This document shows, in pieces, positions 52,832 through 61,989 of a stretch of DNA of 64,000 bases. Location of the stretch: NCBI RefSeq assembly GCF_024138395.1, contig NZ_JAMYDU010000004.1:62001-126000 (forward strand). Direction: 5' to 3'. Position numbers and translations under genes: made by a program. Origin of the DNA: Pseudomonas mandelii. Lineage in GTDB: Bacteria > Pseudomonadota > Gammaproteobacteria > Pseudomonadales > Pseudomonadaceae. The notes beneath the pieces were generated by a model. It worked only from the letters and a program-made list of their open reading frames with translations. It had not been told where the DNA came from and searched no databases. Positions within the stretch are counted from its first letter, which is position 1. Every line of letters starts with the position of its first letter.

Positions 52832-53677
52832 ATGAACATCGATTTGAGTGCCAAGCGCGTGATCATCACGGGCGCTTCCCGGGGCATCGGCCTGGCCATC
52901 GCCCGGGCTTTCGCGGCTGAAGGGGCACGCGTAGCGATTTGCGCCCGCAGCGAGGCAGCCGTTAGCGAAGTCGGCGCGCAGCTCGCGGAACACGCCCAAG
53001 CGGTCATTGCCCGGGCTGTCGACGTCACCGACAGTGAGGGGGTCAAAGCTTTCGTGGCTGAAGTTGCACACACCTGGGGCGGTGTCGATGTGTTGGTGAA
53101 CAACGCAGGTCAAGGTCGTGGCGGCAATCTCGATACCCTGACCCCGGAAGCCATCCTCGAACATGCCAACATCCTGCAGATGGGGCATTTCCGTTTCGTC
53201 CAGGCCGTGGTCCCGTTCATGCGTGAACAGCGCTGGGGGCGGATCATCGAAATCAACGCCCTGGCCGGCGTGATCCCTACTCCCGATGGTATTCCCTCGG
53301 TGATCAATCGCGCGTCGTGCATCGCCCTCTCCCGCTCGTTGGGCATGTCCCTGCCCAAGGACAATATCCTGGTCAACAGCTTGAACATGGGCTGGATCGA
53401 TACCGGTCAGTGGGACCGCCACTACAAAGAAATGGGACCGGGCGTCAGTCGCGAGGAGTTCGACGCCATGGTGATGAAGGTCGTACCGCTCGGGCGTTAC
53501 GGCAAACCTGAAGACGTGGCCGGCATGGCGCTGTTTCTGGCCAGTGAATATGCCAGCTTCATCAGCGCTGCCTCGATCGACATTGCCGGTGGCATGGGTG
53601 GGCAAATTGCCTACTTCCCGACGCTCAAGCGCGACTTTGCCGCGACCGTTGCGGCACGTAACGCTGCCAGCGAATAA
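52832..53677 (+). CDS. SDR-fold protein lacking the catalytic Tyr and Lys
   Basis: A 281-residue protein with a clear SDR Rossmann start (IITGASRGIGLAIARAFA) and VNNAGQG. The catalytic region reads GIPSVINRASCIALSRSLG: at the YxxxK positions it has Ser and Arg, and the usual Ser strand is EINALAG. It should bind a cofactor, but classical dehydrogenase chemistry looks impaired. It could be a lyase, a non-standard reductase or a binding protein. It is divergent from the DUF1302 operon and 89 bp before a DMT exporter. Confidence 0.8.
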   Translation: MNIDLSAKRVIITGASRGIGLAIARAFAAEGARVAICARSEAAVSEVGAQLAEHAQAVIARAVDVTDSEGVKAFVAEVAHTWGGVDVLVNNAGQGRGGNLDTLTPEAILEHANILQMGHFRFVQAVVPFMREQRWGRIIEINALAGVIPTPDGIPSVINRASCIALSRSLGMSLPKDNILVNSLNMGWIDTGQWDRHYKEMGPGVSREEFDAMVMKVVPLGRYGKPEDVAGMALFLASEYASFISAASIDIAGGMGGQIAYFPTLKRDFAATVAARNAASE

Positions 53678-53766
53678 CCCGCGCACACCCGAGCATTCAC
53701 TGATAGCCGCGAAAGCGGCGTTTGTCCCGGTGCGCTCAGCGTACCCTCAACGTTGGCGCATCCTTG

Positions 53767-54651
53767 ATGAATCTGCTGCTACCTGTCCTTGCCACGCTGA
53801 TCTGGGCCGCCAGTACGGTGGTCAATCGCCTGTCGGTGGGGGTAATCGACCCTGCAGCGATTTCTTTCTATCGCTGGCTGACCGCGTTGTTGGTGTTGTC
53901 ACCGGTGTTGTTGCCCAGGGTATGGCGCTTGCGTCGCCAGATTCGCCCTCATCTACCCAAGCTGTGCCTGCTGGGCTTGCTCGGCATGTCGCTGTATCAG
54001 TCGCTGGCGTATTTCGCGGCGCACACCGTCAGCGCCACCTCGATGGGCCTGATTCTGGCGACCATGCCGCTGCTTACCGTGCTCTTGGCCTTTCCGGTAC
54101 TCAATACCCGACCGACCGCAACATTGCTGGTCGGCGCCCTGGTTTCGTTTGCGGGGCTGACCTGGTTGCTGGCAGCCGGCGACTTGCCCTCGCTCTGGCA
54201 GCACGGGGTTGGTCGAGGTGAACTGATGATGTTGCTGGCGTCGCTGTCGTACGCGCTGTACTGCGTGCTGGTAAAGCGCTGGCAGATTCCCCTGCCGACC
54301 TGGGAAAGCCTATATGTACAGATTATCTGCGGCACCCTGCTGTTGGTGCCGCCTTTTATGCTGGCACCATCGATAGCCCTGACAGCCAGTAATATCCCGC
54401 TGGTGCTGTTCGCTGGTCTGTTTGCCTCAGCGCTGGCACCCGGCCTGTGGATGCGCGGCCTGCAAACCCTCGGCGCAGAAAAAACCGCCGTGTTGATGAA
54501 TCTGGTGCCCCTGTTTACCGCGGTATTGGCGATAGTGCTACTTGGCGAAACATTGCACCTGTACCACGCGGTGGGTGGTGGTTTGATTTTGCTGGGGATT
54601 GGATTGGCGCAATGGAAACCCGCGCGGGTCATGACCCGGGCCGCGACCTAG
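53767..54651 (+). CDS. EamA/DMT-family transporter
   Basis: A 294-residue inner-membrane protein with ten hydrophobic segments in two EamA halves. The opening is LPVLATLIWAASTVVNRLSV, and the second half contains LMMLLASLSYALYCVLVKRW. It is a member of the drug/metabolite (RhaT/YdcZ) group. ATG 53767 has a weak ribosome site, but the first TM begins there. It could export a small metabolite, though it may be unrelated to diterpenoids. The 54652-54831 stretch after it shows nothing I recognise. Confidence 0.8.
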   Translation: MNLLLPVLATLIWAASTVVNRLSVGVIDPAAISFYRWLTALLVLSPVLLPRVWRLRRQIRPHLPKLCLLGLLGMSLYQSLAYFAAHTVSATSMGLILATMPLLTVLLAFPVLNTRPTATLLVGALVSFAGLTWLLAAGDLPSLWQHGVGRGELMMLLASLSYALYCVLVKRWQIPLPTWESLYVQIICGTLLLVPPFMLAPSIALTASNIPLVLFAGLFASALAPGLWMRGLQTLGAEKTAVLMNLVPLFTAVLAIVLLGETLHLYHAVGGGLILLGIGLAQWKPARVMTRAAT

Positions 54652-54831
54652 GTGACCCGCAAGGTACTTCGCAATTCCTACGAGCCCGCGTTGCTCATCG
54701 CCTCCTGAGGCTTCGCATCTAGCTGGCTGAAACGCCGTGCCGAACGCAGTGATCTCGCTCAGGTGCCGAGGCAGGCGCCCGTCGCGCTGCGGATATGGCC
54801 GACCGGCGGCCATGTCCAGCAGGCTATTCCA

Positions 54832-55869
54832 TCACGGAGTCAGTATCCGGTTAGCGCTGACCGGGACCTTTAGTTTGAGTAGTTCGATCGCGTTACCACT
54901 GCGAATCCGCTCGCGGTCTTTAGCGGACAATCCAATGCCTTCGGTCAGATCACCATGGTCATAGGCGCCACCAAAGTTGGTGCCGTACAACAGACGGTCC
55001 GCCCCCACCACTTCTGCGACGCCACGACGCAAGCCGGGCGCATGAACGTCAAGGTCGAAGTAAAAGTTTTGCATGTAATCCATCAACGGTCGCTGGTTGC
55101 GCGAGTCGGGTGCCATGGCCCGGTTAAGTTCACTCAGGCGCCCCAACTGGAAAACCGCCATGCCACCAGCATGGGTAATGTAGGTTTTCAGGGTGGGGAA
55201 TACATCCAGCGCGCCGCCGCAGATCAGGTACCAGAAAAACAGCGTTTCATCGACGCAATCACCCACGATGGAGGTGGTTTCGAACTTGTCGTCAGTGTGT
55301 TTTTCACCCCAGTAAATCGACTGGTTGAAGCCGTGCACCATGATAGGCACGTCCAGCTGAGTGAGCTTTTCCCAGACGGGGAATAGACGTTCATCGTGAG
55401 CCTCCAGGCCATTGAAGTTGGCCCCGCCGACGCACACGCCCTTGGCGCCTAACTGAGTCACGGCGCGTTCGATTTCCTTGGCCGCGTTCTGCGGGTCAGC
55501 GAGGTTGGCGTGACACCAGAAATCGAAGTGGTCGGAGTCGGCCCGGCAAAATGCCGACAACTCATCGTTGCAGATGCGCGCGTATTCATTGGCGAAATCA
55601 CCCGCCCAATACATAAAGCAGTGGGACGGCGTGGACATCACCAGTTTGTCGACACCCCGTTCAGCCATCAGCTTTCGACGGCTGGCGTGGCTCATGCGCG
55701 CCAGGATATTAGCCTGAGCTTCGGCATCCGTAGCCGCTTTGGCCGGTTGCTTGGTGCCGAGGGAAAAATGCCCCACGGTCAGCCCCTGCACTTTCATGAA
55801 CGGCCCCCAGAACTCGTGGCGGTTCAGCATGCCCTCAGTCAGCAAGTGGGCGTGGACATCAATCAGCAT
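54832..55869 (-). CDS. Amidohydrolase-superfamily protein (ACMSD-like), paralogue of the 15569 gene
   Basis: A 345-residue TIM-barrel protein. HxH is in MLIDVHAHLLTEG, and other probable metal-site segments are IMVHGFNQSIYWGEKHTDD, YITHAGGMAVFQLGRL and LLYGTNFGGAYDH. It parallels the 15569-16633 protein block by block (CYMYW/CFMYW, LICGG, QLGRL), so the island has two related copies. AAGGAG lies 6 bp before ATG 55869, and a perfect operator half-site pair lies 94 bp upstream. It probably decarboxylates or hydrolyses a ring-derived acid. Confidence 0.83.
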   Translation of the reverse strand: MLIDVHAHLLTEGMLNRHEFWGPFMKVQGLTVGHFSLGTKQPAKAATDAEAQANILARMSHASRRKLMAERGVDKLVMSTPSHCFMYWAGDFANEYARICNDELSAFCRADSDHFDFWCHANLADPQNAAKEIERAVTQLGAKGVCVGGANFNGLEAHDERLFPVWEKLTQLDVPIMVHGFNQSIYWGEKHTDDKFETTSIVGDCVDETLFFWYLICGGALDVFPTLKTYITHAGGMAVFQLGRLSELNRAMAPDSRNQRPLMDYMQNFYFDLDVHAPGLRRGVAEVVGADRLLYGTNFGGAYDHGDLTEGIGLSAKDRERIRSGNAIELLKLKVPVSANRILTP

Positions 55870-55962
55870 GGCGTTCTCCTTGTTGTAATCAGCCAGTAAA
55901 CCGAACGCCCCATTGGCAGGAAGTCCGGGTCGATTTGAGGGGTCAATGCATCGCAAGCAATA

Positions 55963-55987
55963 TAAACACATTTAAATTATGTGTTCA
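55963..55987. promoter_or_regulatory. Island-wide operator-like palindrome, copy 7
   Basis: The inner arms AACACAT (55965-55971) and ATGTGTT (55979-55985) form a perfect 7-bp inverted repeat around 7 bp. In the common alignment the halves are AAACAC and TGTTCA. It lies 94 bp upstream of the amidohydrolase start at 55869. Confidence 0.7.
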
Positions 55988-56102
55988 TTTAATTATTAAA
56001 CGAAAGACTGGATCCGTCAGCAGACTCCAAAAAAACGGCCCTCTCAGACCGCCCAATGCGTGTTCACTCGCGCTCGGACAACAGTACCTGCCAATAGCGA
56101 GG

Positions 56103-57014
56103 CTACGAGGCGCAGGCCATGATCAGAAACTGCCGGAATGCCTGACCCGGTGCCGACAAACAGTTATCCGGCAGCCAGATCAGCCCCAGCTCCATGGGTG
56201 GAATCACATCCACCAGCGGCCGGATTTCAATCTTCTTGCCTTCCAGGGACCAGGCCCGGTAGAGCATGTCCGAGAGAATGGTCACGCCGAAACCATGCCC
56301 CACCAGCCCGCGCAATGCCTCCATGGAAGAAGTGCGAAAAGCCACCTTGGGTGCCAGCCCACGGGGTTCCCAATAGCGCATTGTCGAGGTATCACCTTCG
56401 TCCAGAGTGGCGAGGATATACGCGTGCTCGGCAACGTCTTCGAGGTTGATCGAGCTGGCCTTCATGAGCGGGTGCTGACTGGCCAACCAGAGTTGGCGGC
56501 GGGAACGAATCAGCACCTGATGCTCGAAAACGTCCAGGCTGGGTGTGTTGGACACAATCGCCAGCCCCAGGTCGAGGTCGCCATTGCTCACGGCCTTTTC
56601 GATGCTCTGTCGGTCCATGTCGATCAGGTCGATTTCCACCTGTGGGTAGCTGCGTTTAAAGCGTGCCAACAGTGCGGGCAGGAAGTAACCCAACACCGTA
56701 TAGGAAGCGCCCACCCGCACAGTGCCCTGCATGGCATGACCGAGAAACAGCGGCTCACTGAGCGCGTCCTGCAGCGTGTCGAGAATGTGCCGCGCATGCT
56801 GGGCAAACTTGTTGCCTTCAGCGGTCAGCGACACACCGTGGGGCAAGCGATCGAACAGGCTGACGCCCATGGACTCTTCCAGATGCAGTACCGCTGCGGT
56901 AATTGCCGACTGCGATACGTGAACTTTCAGCGCTGCCTGGGAGAACTGCCCGGCATCGGCGGCGGCAACAAAATAGCGCAGCTGGCGCATGGAAATATCT
57001 TTGCCCTTGATCAT
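56103..57014 (-). CDS. LysR-family transcriptional regulator
   Basis: A 303-residue LTTR. The N-terminal helix-turn-helix reads RQLRYFVAAADAGQFSQAAL then VHVSQSAITAAVLHLEESMG. The C-terminal co-inducer domain contains VRVGASYTVLGYFLPALL. ATG 57014 is chosen; 56990 (MRQLRYF) is an alternative. It lies 71 bp after the quinone-reductase-like gene on the same strand, which is unusual for a LysR that controls a divergent target. Its target and inducer are not evident. Confidence 0.83.
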   Translation of the reverse strand: MIKGKDISMRQLRYFVAAADAGQFSQAALKVHVSQSAITAAVLHLEESMGVSLFDRLPHGVSLTAEGNKFAQHARHILDTLQDALSEPLFLGHAMQGTVRVGASYTVLGYFLPALLARFKRSYPQVEIDLIDMDRQSIEKAVSNGDLDLGLAIVSNTPSLDVFEHQVLIRSRRQLWLASQHPLMKASSINLEDVAEHAYILATLDEGDTSTMRYWEPRGLAPKVAFRTSSMEALRGLVGHGFGVTILSDMLYRAWSLEGKKIEIRPLVDVIPPMELGLIWLPDNCLSAPGQAFRQFLIMACAS

Positions 57015-57085
57015 CTGATTTTCTAATACCTGGCAACGCGCAAAGCGTCCGACCAAAAGACGCCTTGGCGGCAACTTCAAGGGCT

Positions 57086-58012
57086 TTAGCGACGAATCGA
57101 GGCGGTGATCTTTGCGTGCGGTCCGCTGACTTGCGCAGCCCAGGCTTCAGCCGCTTGATCGAGTGTGTAATCAATGTAATCCACTTGAATCTCTTGCTCT
57201 TTGGCGATCTTCAGCAAACGCAACCAGATTTGCTCGCGGTCGGCGGGTGGACGCTGACCCGTGCCGATGCACGACAGGTTGCGGAACAACAGATCGGCGA
57301 TATCCAGGTTAAGTTGACGACCGGCGCCCGTGCCGATGGTCATGATCCGTGCGCCCCAGTTGGTGGCTTTCAAGGACGTCAGCATCGGCTGACCGCACAC
57401 CAGGTCGAGCACCACATCAAAGCCGCCATCCGCCGCGTCCTTCAGCGCCGCGACGTCATCGCTGCCCCCCAGAGTCACCACTTCGTCGGCGATGCCGCGC
57501 GACTTCAATCGGCCGAGCGCTTCAGCTGATCGCGCCGCGCCGACCACCGTGCCCGCGCCCATGCCACGCGCCAGCTGCAGGGCAATCTGGCCAAGAGTGC
57601 CGGTGGCTCCCAATACCAGGACCTTTTCGCCCTTCTGGATCGCTGCTTTTTCCAACGGCACGATGGCGCCGGTCCCGGCGATACCCATGCTGATTGCGGT
57701 TTTATCGTCAACGTCCTCCGGCACATTCCACACTTCGGCTTGCGGCACCAAAGTGCGCTCGGCCCAGGCACCAAAAGGCAAGACAGAACGCTCACCGAAA
57801 TAAACCCGCCGACCGTCCGGTGCACGGCCCACGCCCTCTCCGCGAATGACACAGGGATACTCGACACCCAGACGGTAGGCCCCCAATACATCCCAGCCTC
57901 CAAGACCGGCGGTGTCAACATCGATCAGTACCGCACCGTCTTGCGCTTGCGGCTCGCGAAACTCGCCCACTACCGGGGCTGCATTGCGTTCGGAAATGAT
58001 TGCTGCGCGCAT
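57086..58012 (-). CDS. Zinc-independent alcohol dehydrogenase/quinone-reductase-like MDR protein
   Basis: A 308-residue medium-chain reductase. The GroES-like N-terminal domain ends near residue 115; the NADPH fold follows with KVLVLGATGTLGQIALQLAR. The structural and catalytic zinc Cys clusters of alcohol dehydrogenases are missing, so it belongs to the quinone oxidoreductase group that reduces alpha,beta-unsaturated ketones or quinones. AAGGAG precedes ATG 58012; a much longer in-frame extension upstream is spurious. It is divergent from the IOR-like gene, with an operator copy 51 bp upstream. Confidence 0.82.
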   Translation of the reverse strand: MRAAIISERNAAPVVGEFREPQAQDGAVLIDVDTAGLGGWDVLGAYRLGVEYPCVIRGEGVGRAPDGRRVYFGERSVLPFGAWAERTLVPQAEVWNVPEDVDDKTAISMGIAGTGAIVPLEKAAIQKGEKVLVLGATGTLGQIALQLARGMGAGTVVGAARSAEALGRLKSRGIADEVVTLGGSDDVAALKDAADGGFDVVLDLVCGQPMLTSLKATNWGARIMTIGTGAGRQLNLDIADLLFRNLSCIGTGQRPPADREQIWLRLLKIAKEQEIQVDYIDYTLDQAAEAWAAQVSGPHAKITASIRR

Positions 58013-58062
58013 TGCATTCTCCTTGTCTGTTTTGTTTTCAGGTGTGCACACGAAACAATAAT

Positions 58063-58087
58063 TGAACAGATATCTATTATTTGTCCA
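58063..58087. promoter_or_regulatory. Island-wide operator-like palindrome, copy 8 (MDR/IOR divergent promoter)
   Basis: TGAACA (58063-58068) and TGTCCA (58082-58087) are 13 bp apart around an AT-rich centre. It lies in the 303-bp divergent gap 58013-58315, 51 bp from the MDR start and about 230 bp from the IOR-like start. I see no other feature in this gap. Confidence 0.62.
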
Positions 58088-58315
58088 TAAAATTAGATAA
58101 AACTGACACCTGAACAGCTGAGGCGTGCGGTTTGTGATCACTCCCATGTACGACGGTGGATCAACCGCATGCTCAATCCAGGTATCTGAAAAGCCAATAC
58201 CGCCCCGCCGTTTTTGTGATTTTACGATGAAAAACCCGCTCCTTAGACTGCGGCAAACAACAAGGCAACGCCGTGCTCCTGGCGCCGCCATGACAAAAAT
58301 GCCTGGAGGATGAAC

Positions 58316-61300
58316 ATGAGTGCGCCCCCGTCTCTGGATGACAAATACGTCCAGCACAGTGGAAAAGTTTTGCTCACAGGGATTCAGGCGCTGGTGCGTC
58401 TGCCGCTGATGCAGCGCCAACGCGATCTGGCCAATGGTCTGAATACCGCCGGGTTTATTTCCGGGTACCGTGGCTCGCCGCTGGGTGGTTTCGACCAGGC
58501 ATTGTGGAAGGCGCGCGACTATCTCAAGGAGCACCATACGGTGTTCCATCCAGGCATGAACGAAGACCTTGCCGCTACCTCGATCTGGGGTACGCAACAG
58601 GTCAACATCTTCGAAGGCGCCACCTATGATGGCGTGTTTGGCATGTGGTACGGCAAGGGTCCGGGCGTCGACCGCTGCGGCGATGTGTTTCGTCACGCCA
58701 ACGCTGCCGGCACCTCGCAATTCGGCGGTGTGCTGGCCATTGCCGGTGATGACCATGGCGCCCGCTCCTCCTCGCTGCCCCACCAGACAGAGCACATCTT
58801 CAAAGCGGTCATGATGCCGGTACTGGCACCATCGGGCGTGCAGGAATACCTCGACTACGGCATGCACGGCTGGGCCATGTCGCGTTATTCCGGCTGCTGG
58901 GTTGCCCTCAAGGCGGTGGCCGATACCGTGGAGAGCGCAGCCGTCGTCGACATCGACATTCATCGCGTACAGCCGATCATTCCCGATATCCCGCTGCCCG
59001 AAGGCGGTTTGAATATTCGCTGGCCAGACCCACCCCTGGCACAGGAACAGCGCCTGCTGGAACACAAGCTGTATGCCGCCCTCGCCTACGCCCGCGCCAA
59101 CCGCCTCGACCGGGTCGTGATGGATTCAGCGAAAGCGCGTATCGGCATCATCACGTCCGGCAAATCGTATCTCGACGTTTGCCAGGCACTGAAAATACTC
59201 GGTATCGACGAAACTCTCGCCCAGCAGATTGGCCTGCGCGTGTACAAGGTCGGAATGGTCTGGCCGCTGGAGGCTGAAGGTGTGCGGCAGTTTGCCGAGG
59301 GTCTGGAAGAAATTGTGGTGGTGGAAGAGAAACGCCACATGATCGAATACCAGTTGAAGGAAGAACTCTACAACTGGCGCGAAGACGTACGCCCGCGCAT
59401 CGTCGGCAAGTTTGACGACAAAGGTGAGTGGAGCCTGCCGCACACGGGTTGGTTGCTGCCAGCCATCAACGACCTGACCCCGGCGATGATCGCCCGTGCG
59501 CTGGCCAAGCGTATTTTGCGTCTGCATCAAAGTGGCCCGCTGCAAGTGCGCCTGGCAGTGCTGGATGCGCAGCTGGCGAGCAAAGGCCAGTTCAGTAACC
59601 TGATGGAACGCGTCCCCCATTACTGCTCCGGTTGCCCGCACAACACCTCGACAAAAGTGCCCCAGGGCAGCCGAGCACTGGCCGGCATCGGTTGCCACTA
59701 CATGGCCGCCTGGATCTACCCGCAAACTCAAACCTTCAGCCAGATGGGTGGCGAAGGCGTGGCGTGGATCGGCCAAGCGCCCTTCACCACCACCCAACAT
59801 GTTTTCGCTAACCTGGGTGACGGTACCTATTTCCACTCCGGCATTCTCGCGATTCGGGCTGCCATTGCTGCAAAAGTGCAGATCACCTACAAGATTCTCT
59901 ACAACGATGCCGTGGCCATGACCGGCGGACAACCGGTAGACGGCAGCCTCAGCGTTGCGCAGATCAGTCGGCAGCTCGCTGCCGAAGGCGTGCAGCGCGT
60001 GGTGGTGGTCAGCGACGATGTCGAGAAATACCAGCACATCCATGATCTGGCTGACGGCGTGCCGGTGCTGCGTCGCGACAAGATGGACGAAGTGCAGGAA
60101 CAGTTGCGTCAATTCCAGGGTGTGTCTGCAATCATTTATGACCAGACCTGCGCAGCGGAGAAACGTCGGCGTCGTAAGCGCGGCAAGTTTCCGGACCCGG
60201 CACGCCGGGTCGTGATCAACGAAGCAGTGTGTGAAGGCTGTGGCGATTGCAGCAGCAAATCCAACTGCATGTCAGTGGTGGCAGTAGAAACCGAGTACGG
60301 CCGCAAGCGGGAAATCGACCAGTCCTCTTGCAACAAAGACTTCACCTGCCTCAACGGCTTTTGCCCGAGTTTCGTCACGGTCGAAGGTGGTTCCTTGCGC
60401 AAACCCAAAGCGCTTGCAGCCAAAGCGGATGATGTATGGGAGTTGCCCACACCTTCAACCGTTACGCTGGATGAGCCCTACAGCATTCTGGTGACCGGCG
60501 TGGGTGGTACCGGCGTGGTGACTATCGGCGCCTTGTTGGGGATGGCGGCGTTTATCGAAGGTAAAGGCACGCTCAACCTGGACATGGCCGGCATGGCGCA
60601 AAAAGGTGGCGCGGTGTGGTCGCACATCCGCATTGCCGCGCACCAGGATCAGCTGTTCGCACCTCGTATTGCAGAGGGTGAAGCGGCCCTGCTGTTAGGC
60701 TGCGACCTGGTGGTCAGTGCCAACACTGAAACCCTGTCCAAGCTGCGCCAGGGTGTTACTCATGCGCTGGTCAACAGCGAAGAAAGCATCACCAGCGCCT
60801 TTGTGCGCACCTTCGCCCAACAGGCGGAAAGCGGTGATTTGTTGAAACACCCAGACCCGAAATTCCAGACCCAAAACATGTCAGCACAAATCGCCGAAGC
60901 GGTTGGCCATGCCCAGGCTGACTTTGTCGACGCGAGCAAAATTGCCACGGCATTAATGGGCGATTCGATTGCCACCAACACCTTCATGCTCGGCTATGCG
61001 TACCAGAAAGGCTGGTTGCCGGTGGGCGAAGCGGCGCTGCTGCAGGCCATCGAACTGAATGGCACTGCGGTGCCCTTTAACCTCTCCGCTTTTGTATGGG
61101 GCCGGCGCAGTGCCGAAGACTTGCCGCGGGTCTTGCGCAAACTGGAAGCCGGCAAAGTGCAGAACGCAGATCGCCTGCTGTCGCAAAATCTTGAAGAAAC
61201 ACTGGAACGACGCATGACATTTCTCACGGCGTACCAGAACAAGGCTTATGCCCAACGTTACCGGCAACGGGTCGAGCAATTCATGAAGGCGGAAACGGCA

Positions 61301-61879
61301 CTGCTCGGGCAACCGGGCAAGTTATCGGCAAGCGTCGCCCGTTACTACTTCAAAGTGCTGGCGATCAAGGATGAATACGAAGTGGCACGCCTATTTACCG
61401 ATGGCCAATTCCTGGAAAAAATCCAGGCTGGCTTCGAGGGCGACTACCGCCTGCGCTTCCACCTGGCGCCACCGTTGCTGAATGATAACGGTACCGGCCG
61501 GGAGCCGAAAAAGCGCAGCTTCGGCCCGTGGATGCTGCAAGGCTTCAAGCTGCTGGCCAAGCTCAGGTTCCTGCGCAACACCTGGCTCGACCCATTCGGC
61601 CGCACCCACGAGCGCAAGGTGGAACGTAACTGGCTGGCCAACTACGAAAGCATCCTCGACGAAGTACTGACTGGATTGACTGCCGACAAGCTGAGCCTGG
61701 CCCAGGATTTGGCGGAGTTGCCAGACAGCGTTCGCGGTTATGGTCCCGTTAAAGAGCGCTTCCTCGTCCACGCCGAACAGCGCCAGACACAATTGCTTGA
61801 GCAGTGGCGCAATGGCTCGGCCGGGCAGTTCCACGATGCCAGTCAGACCGCAGAAAAAATCACCGTCACCCAACTTTAA
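58316..61879 (+). CDS. Indolepyruvate ferredoxin oxidoreductase family protein (fused)
   Basis: A protein of about 1187 residues, the fused alpha/gamma form that oxidatively decarboxylates a 2-oxo acid to an acyl-CoA with TPP and iron-sulfur clusters. The N-terminal pyrimidine-binding domain has FISGYRGSPLGGFDQALWKA. The TPP domain, near residues 430-600, has HYCSGCPHNTST and ANLGDGTYFHSG. A Cys-rich Fe-S segment, CEGCGDCSSKSNC, lies near 640, then the gamma domain (LVTGVGGTGVVTIGALLGMA). GGAGG stands 6 bp before ATG 58316; an ATG two codons earlier is too close to it. The 2-oxo acid substrate may be a terpenoid fragment, but it could be an aromatic amino-acid ketoacid. Confidence 0.85.
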   Translation: MSAPPSLDDKYVQHSGKVLLTGIQALVRLPLMQRQRDLANGLNTAGFISGYRGSPLGGFDQALWKARDYLKEHHTVFHPGMNEDLAATSIWGTQQVNIFEGATYDGVFGMWYGKGPGVDRCGDVFRHANAAGTSQFGGVLAIAGDDHGARSSSLPHQTEHIFKAVMMPVLAPSGVQEYLDYGMHGWAMSRYSGCWVALKAVADTVESAAVVDIDIHRVQPIIPDIPLPEGGLNIRWPDPPLAQEQRLLEHKLYAALAYARANRLDRVVMDSAKARIGIITSGKSYLDVCQALKILGIDETLAQQIGLRVYKVGMVWPLEAEGVRQFAEGLEEIVVVEEKRHMIEYQLKEELYNWREDVRPRIVGKFDDKGEWSLPHTGWLLPAINDLTPAMIARALAKRILRLHQSGPLQVRLAVLDAQLASKGQFSNLMERVPHYCSGCPHNTSTKVPQGSRALAGIGCHYMAAWIYPQTQTFSQMGGEGVAWIGQAPFTTTQHVFANLGDGTYFHSGILAIRAAIAAKVQITYKILYNDAVAMTGGQPVDGSLSVAQISRQLAAEGVQRVVVVSDDVEKYQHIHDLADGVPVLRRDKMDEVQEQLRQFQGVSAIIYDQTCAAEKRRRRKRGKFPDPARRVVINEAVCEGCGDCSSKSNCMSVVAVETEYGRKREIDQSSCNKDFTCLNGFCPSFVTVEGGSLRKPKALAAKADDVWELPTPSTVTLDEPYSILVTGVGGTGVVTIGALLGMAAFIEGKGTLNLDMAGMAQKGGAVWSHIRIAAHQDQLFAPRIAEGEAALLLGCDLVVSANTETLSKLRQGVTHALVNSEESITSAFVRTFAQQAESGDLLKHPDPKFQTQNMSAQIAEAVGHAQADFVDASKIATALMGDSIATNTFMLGYAYQKGWLPVGEAALLQAIELNGTAVPFNLSAFVWGRRSAEDLPRVLRKLEAGKVQNADRLLSQNLEETLERRMTFLTAYQNKAYAQRYRQRVEQFMKAETALLGQPGKLSASVARYYFKVLAIKDEYEVARLFTDGQFLEKIQAGFEGDYRLRFHLAPPLLNDNGTGREPKKRSFGPWMLQGFKLLAKLRFLRNTWLDPFGRTHERKVERNWLANYESILDEVLTGLTADKLSLAQDLAELPDSVRGYGPVKERFLVHAEQRQTQLLEQWRNGSAGQFHDASQTAEKITVTQL

Positions 61880-61885
61880 GACCGA

Positions 61886-61922
61886 CACCCCTGCGCTGCG
61901 GCTCCGGGGTGCACGTTTTTTT
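61886..61922 (+). terminator. Intrinsic terminator after the IOR-like gene
   Basis: Arms CACCCC (61886-61891) and GGGGTG (61906-61911) close a 14-base loop; a run of seven Ts follows shortly after (61916-61922). It lies 7 bp beyond the stop codon. Confidence 0.65.
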
Positions 61923-61989
61923 GCCGTGTGGCAGGGCATGGTGACCCGAAAAGGCGCCACGCCGTACCTATTGGAAACTGGAGCACAGC

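Noticed and set aside
58013..59065. A 351-codon N-terminal extension of the quinone-reductase-like gene
   Set aside because: It would run through the divergent promoter, the operator and the IOR-like coding region; a strong AAGGAG site precedes ATG 58012.
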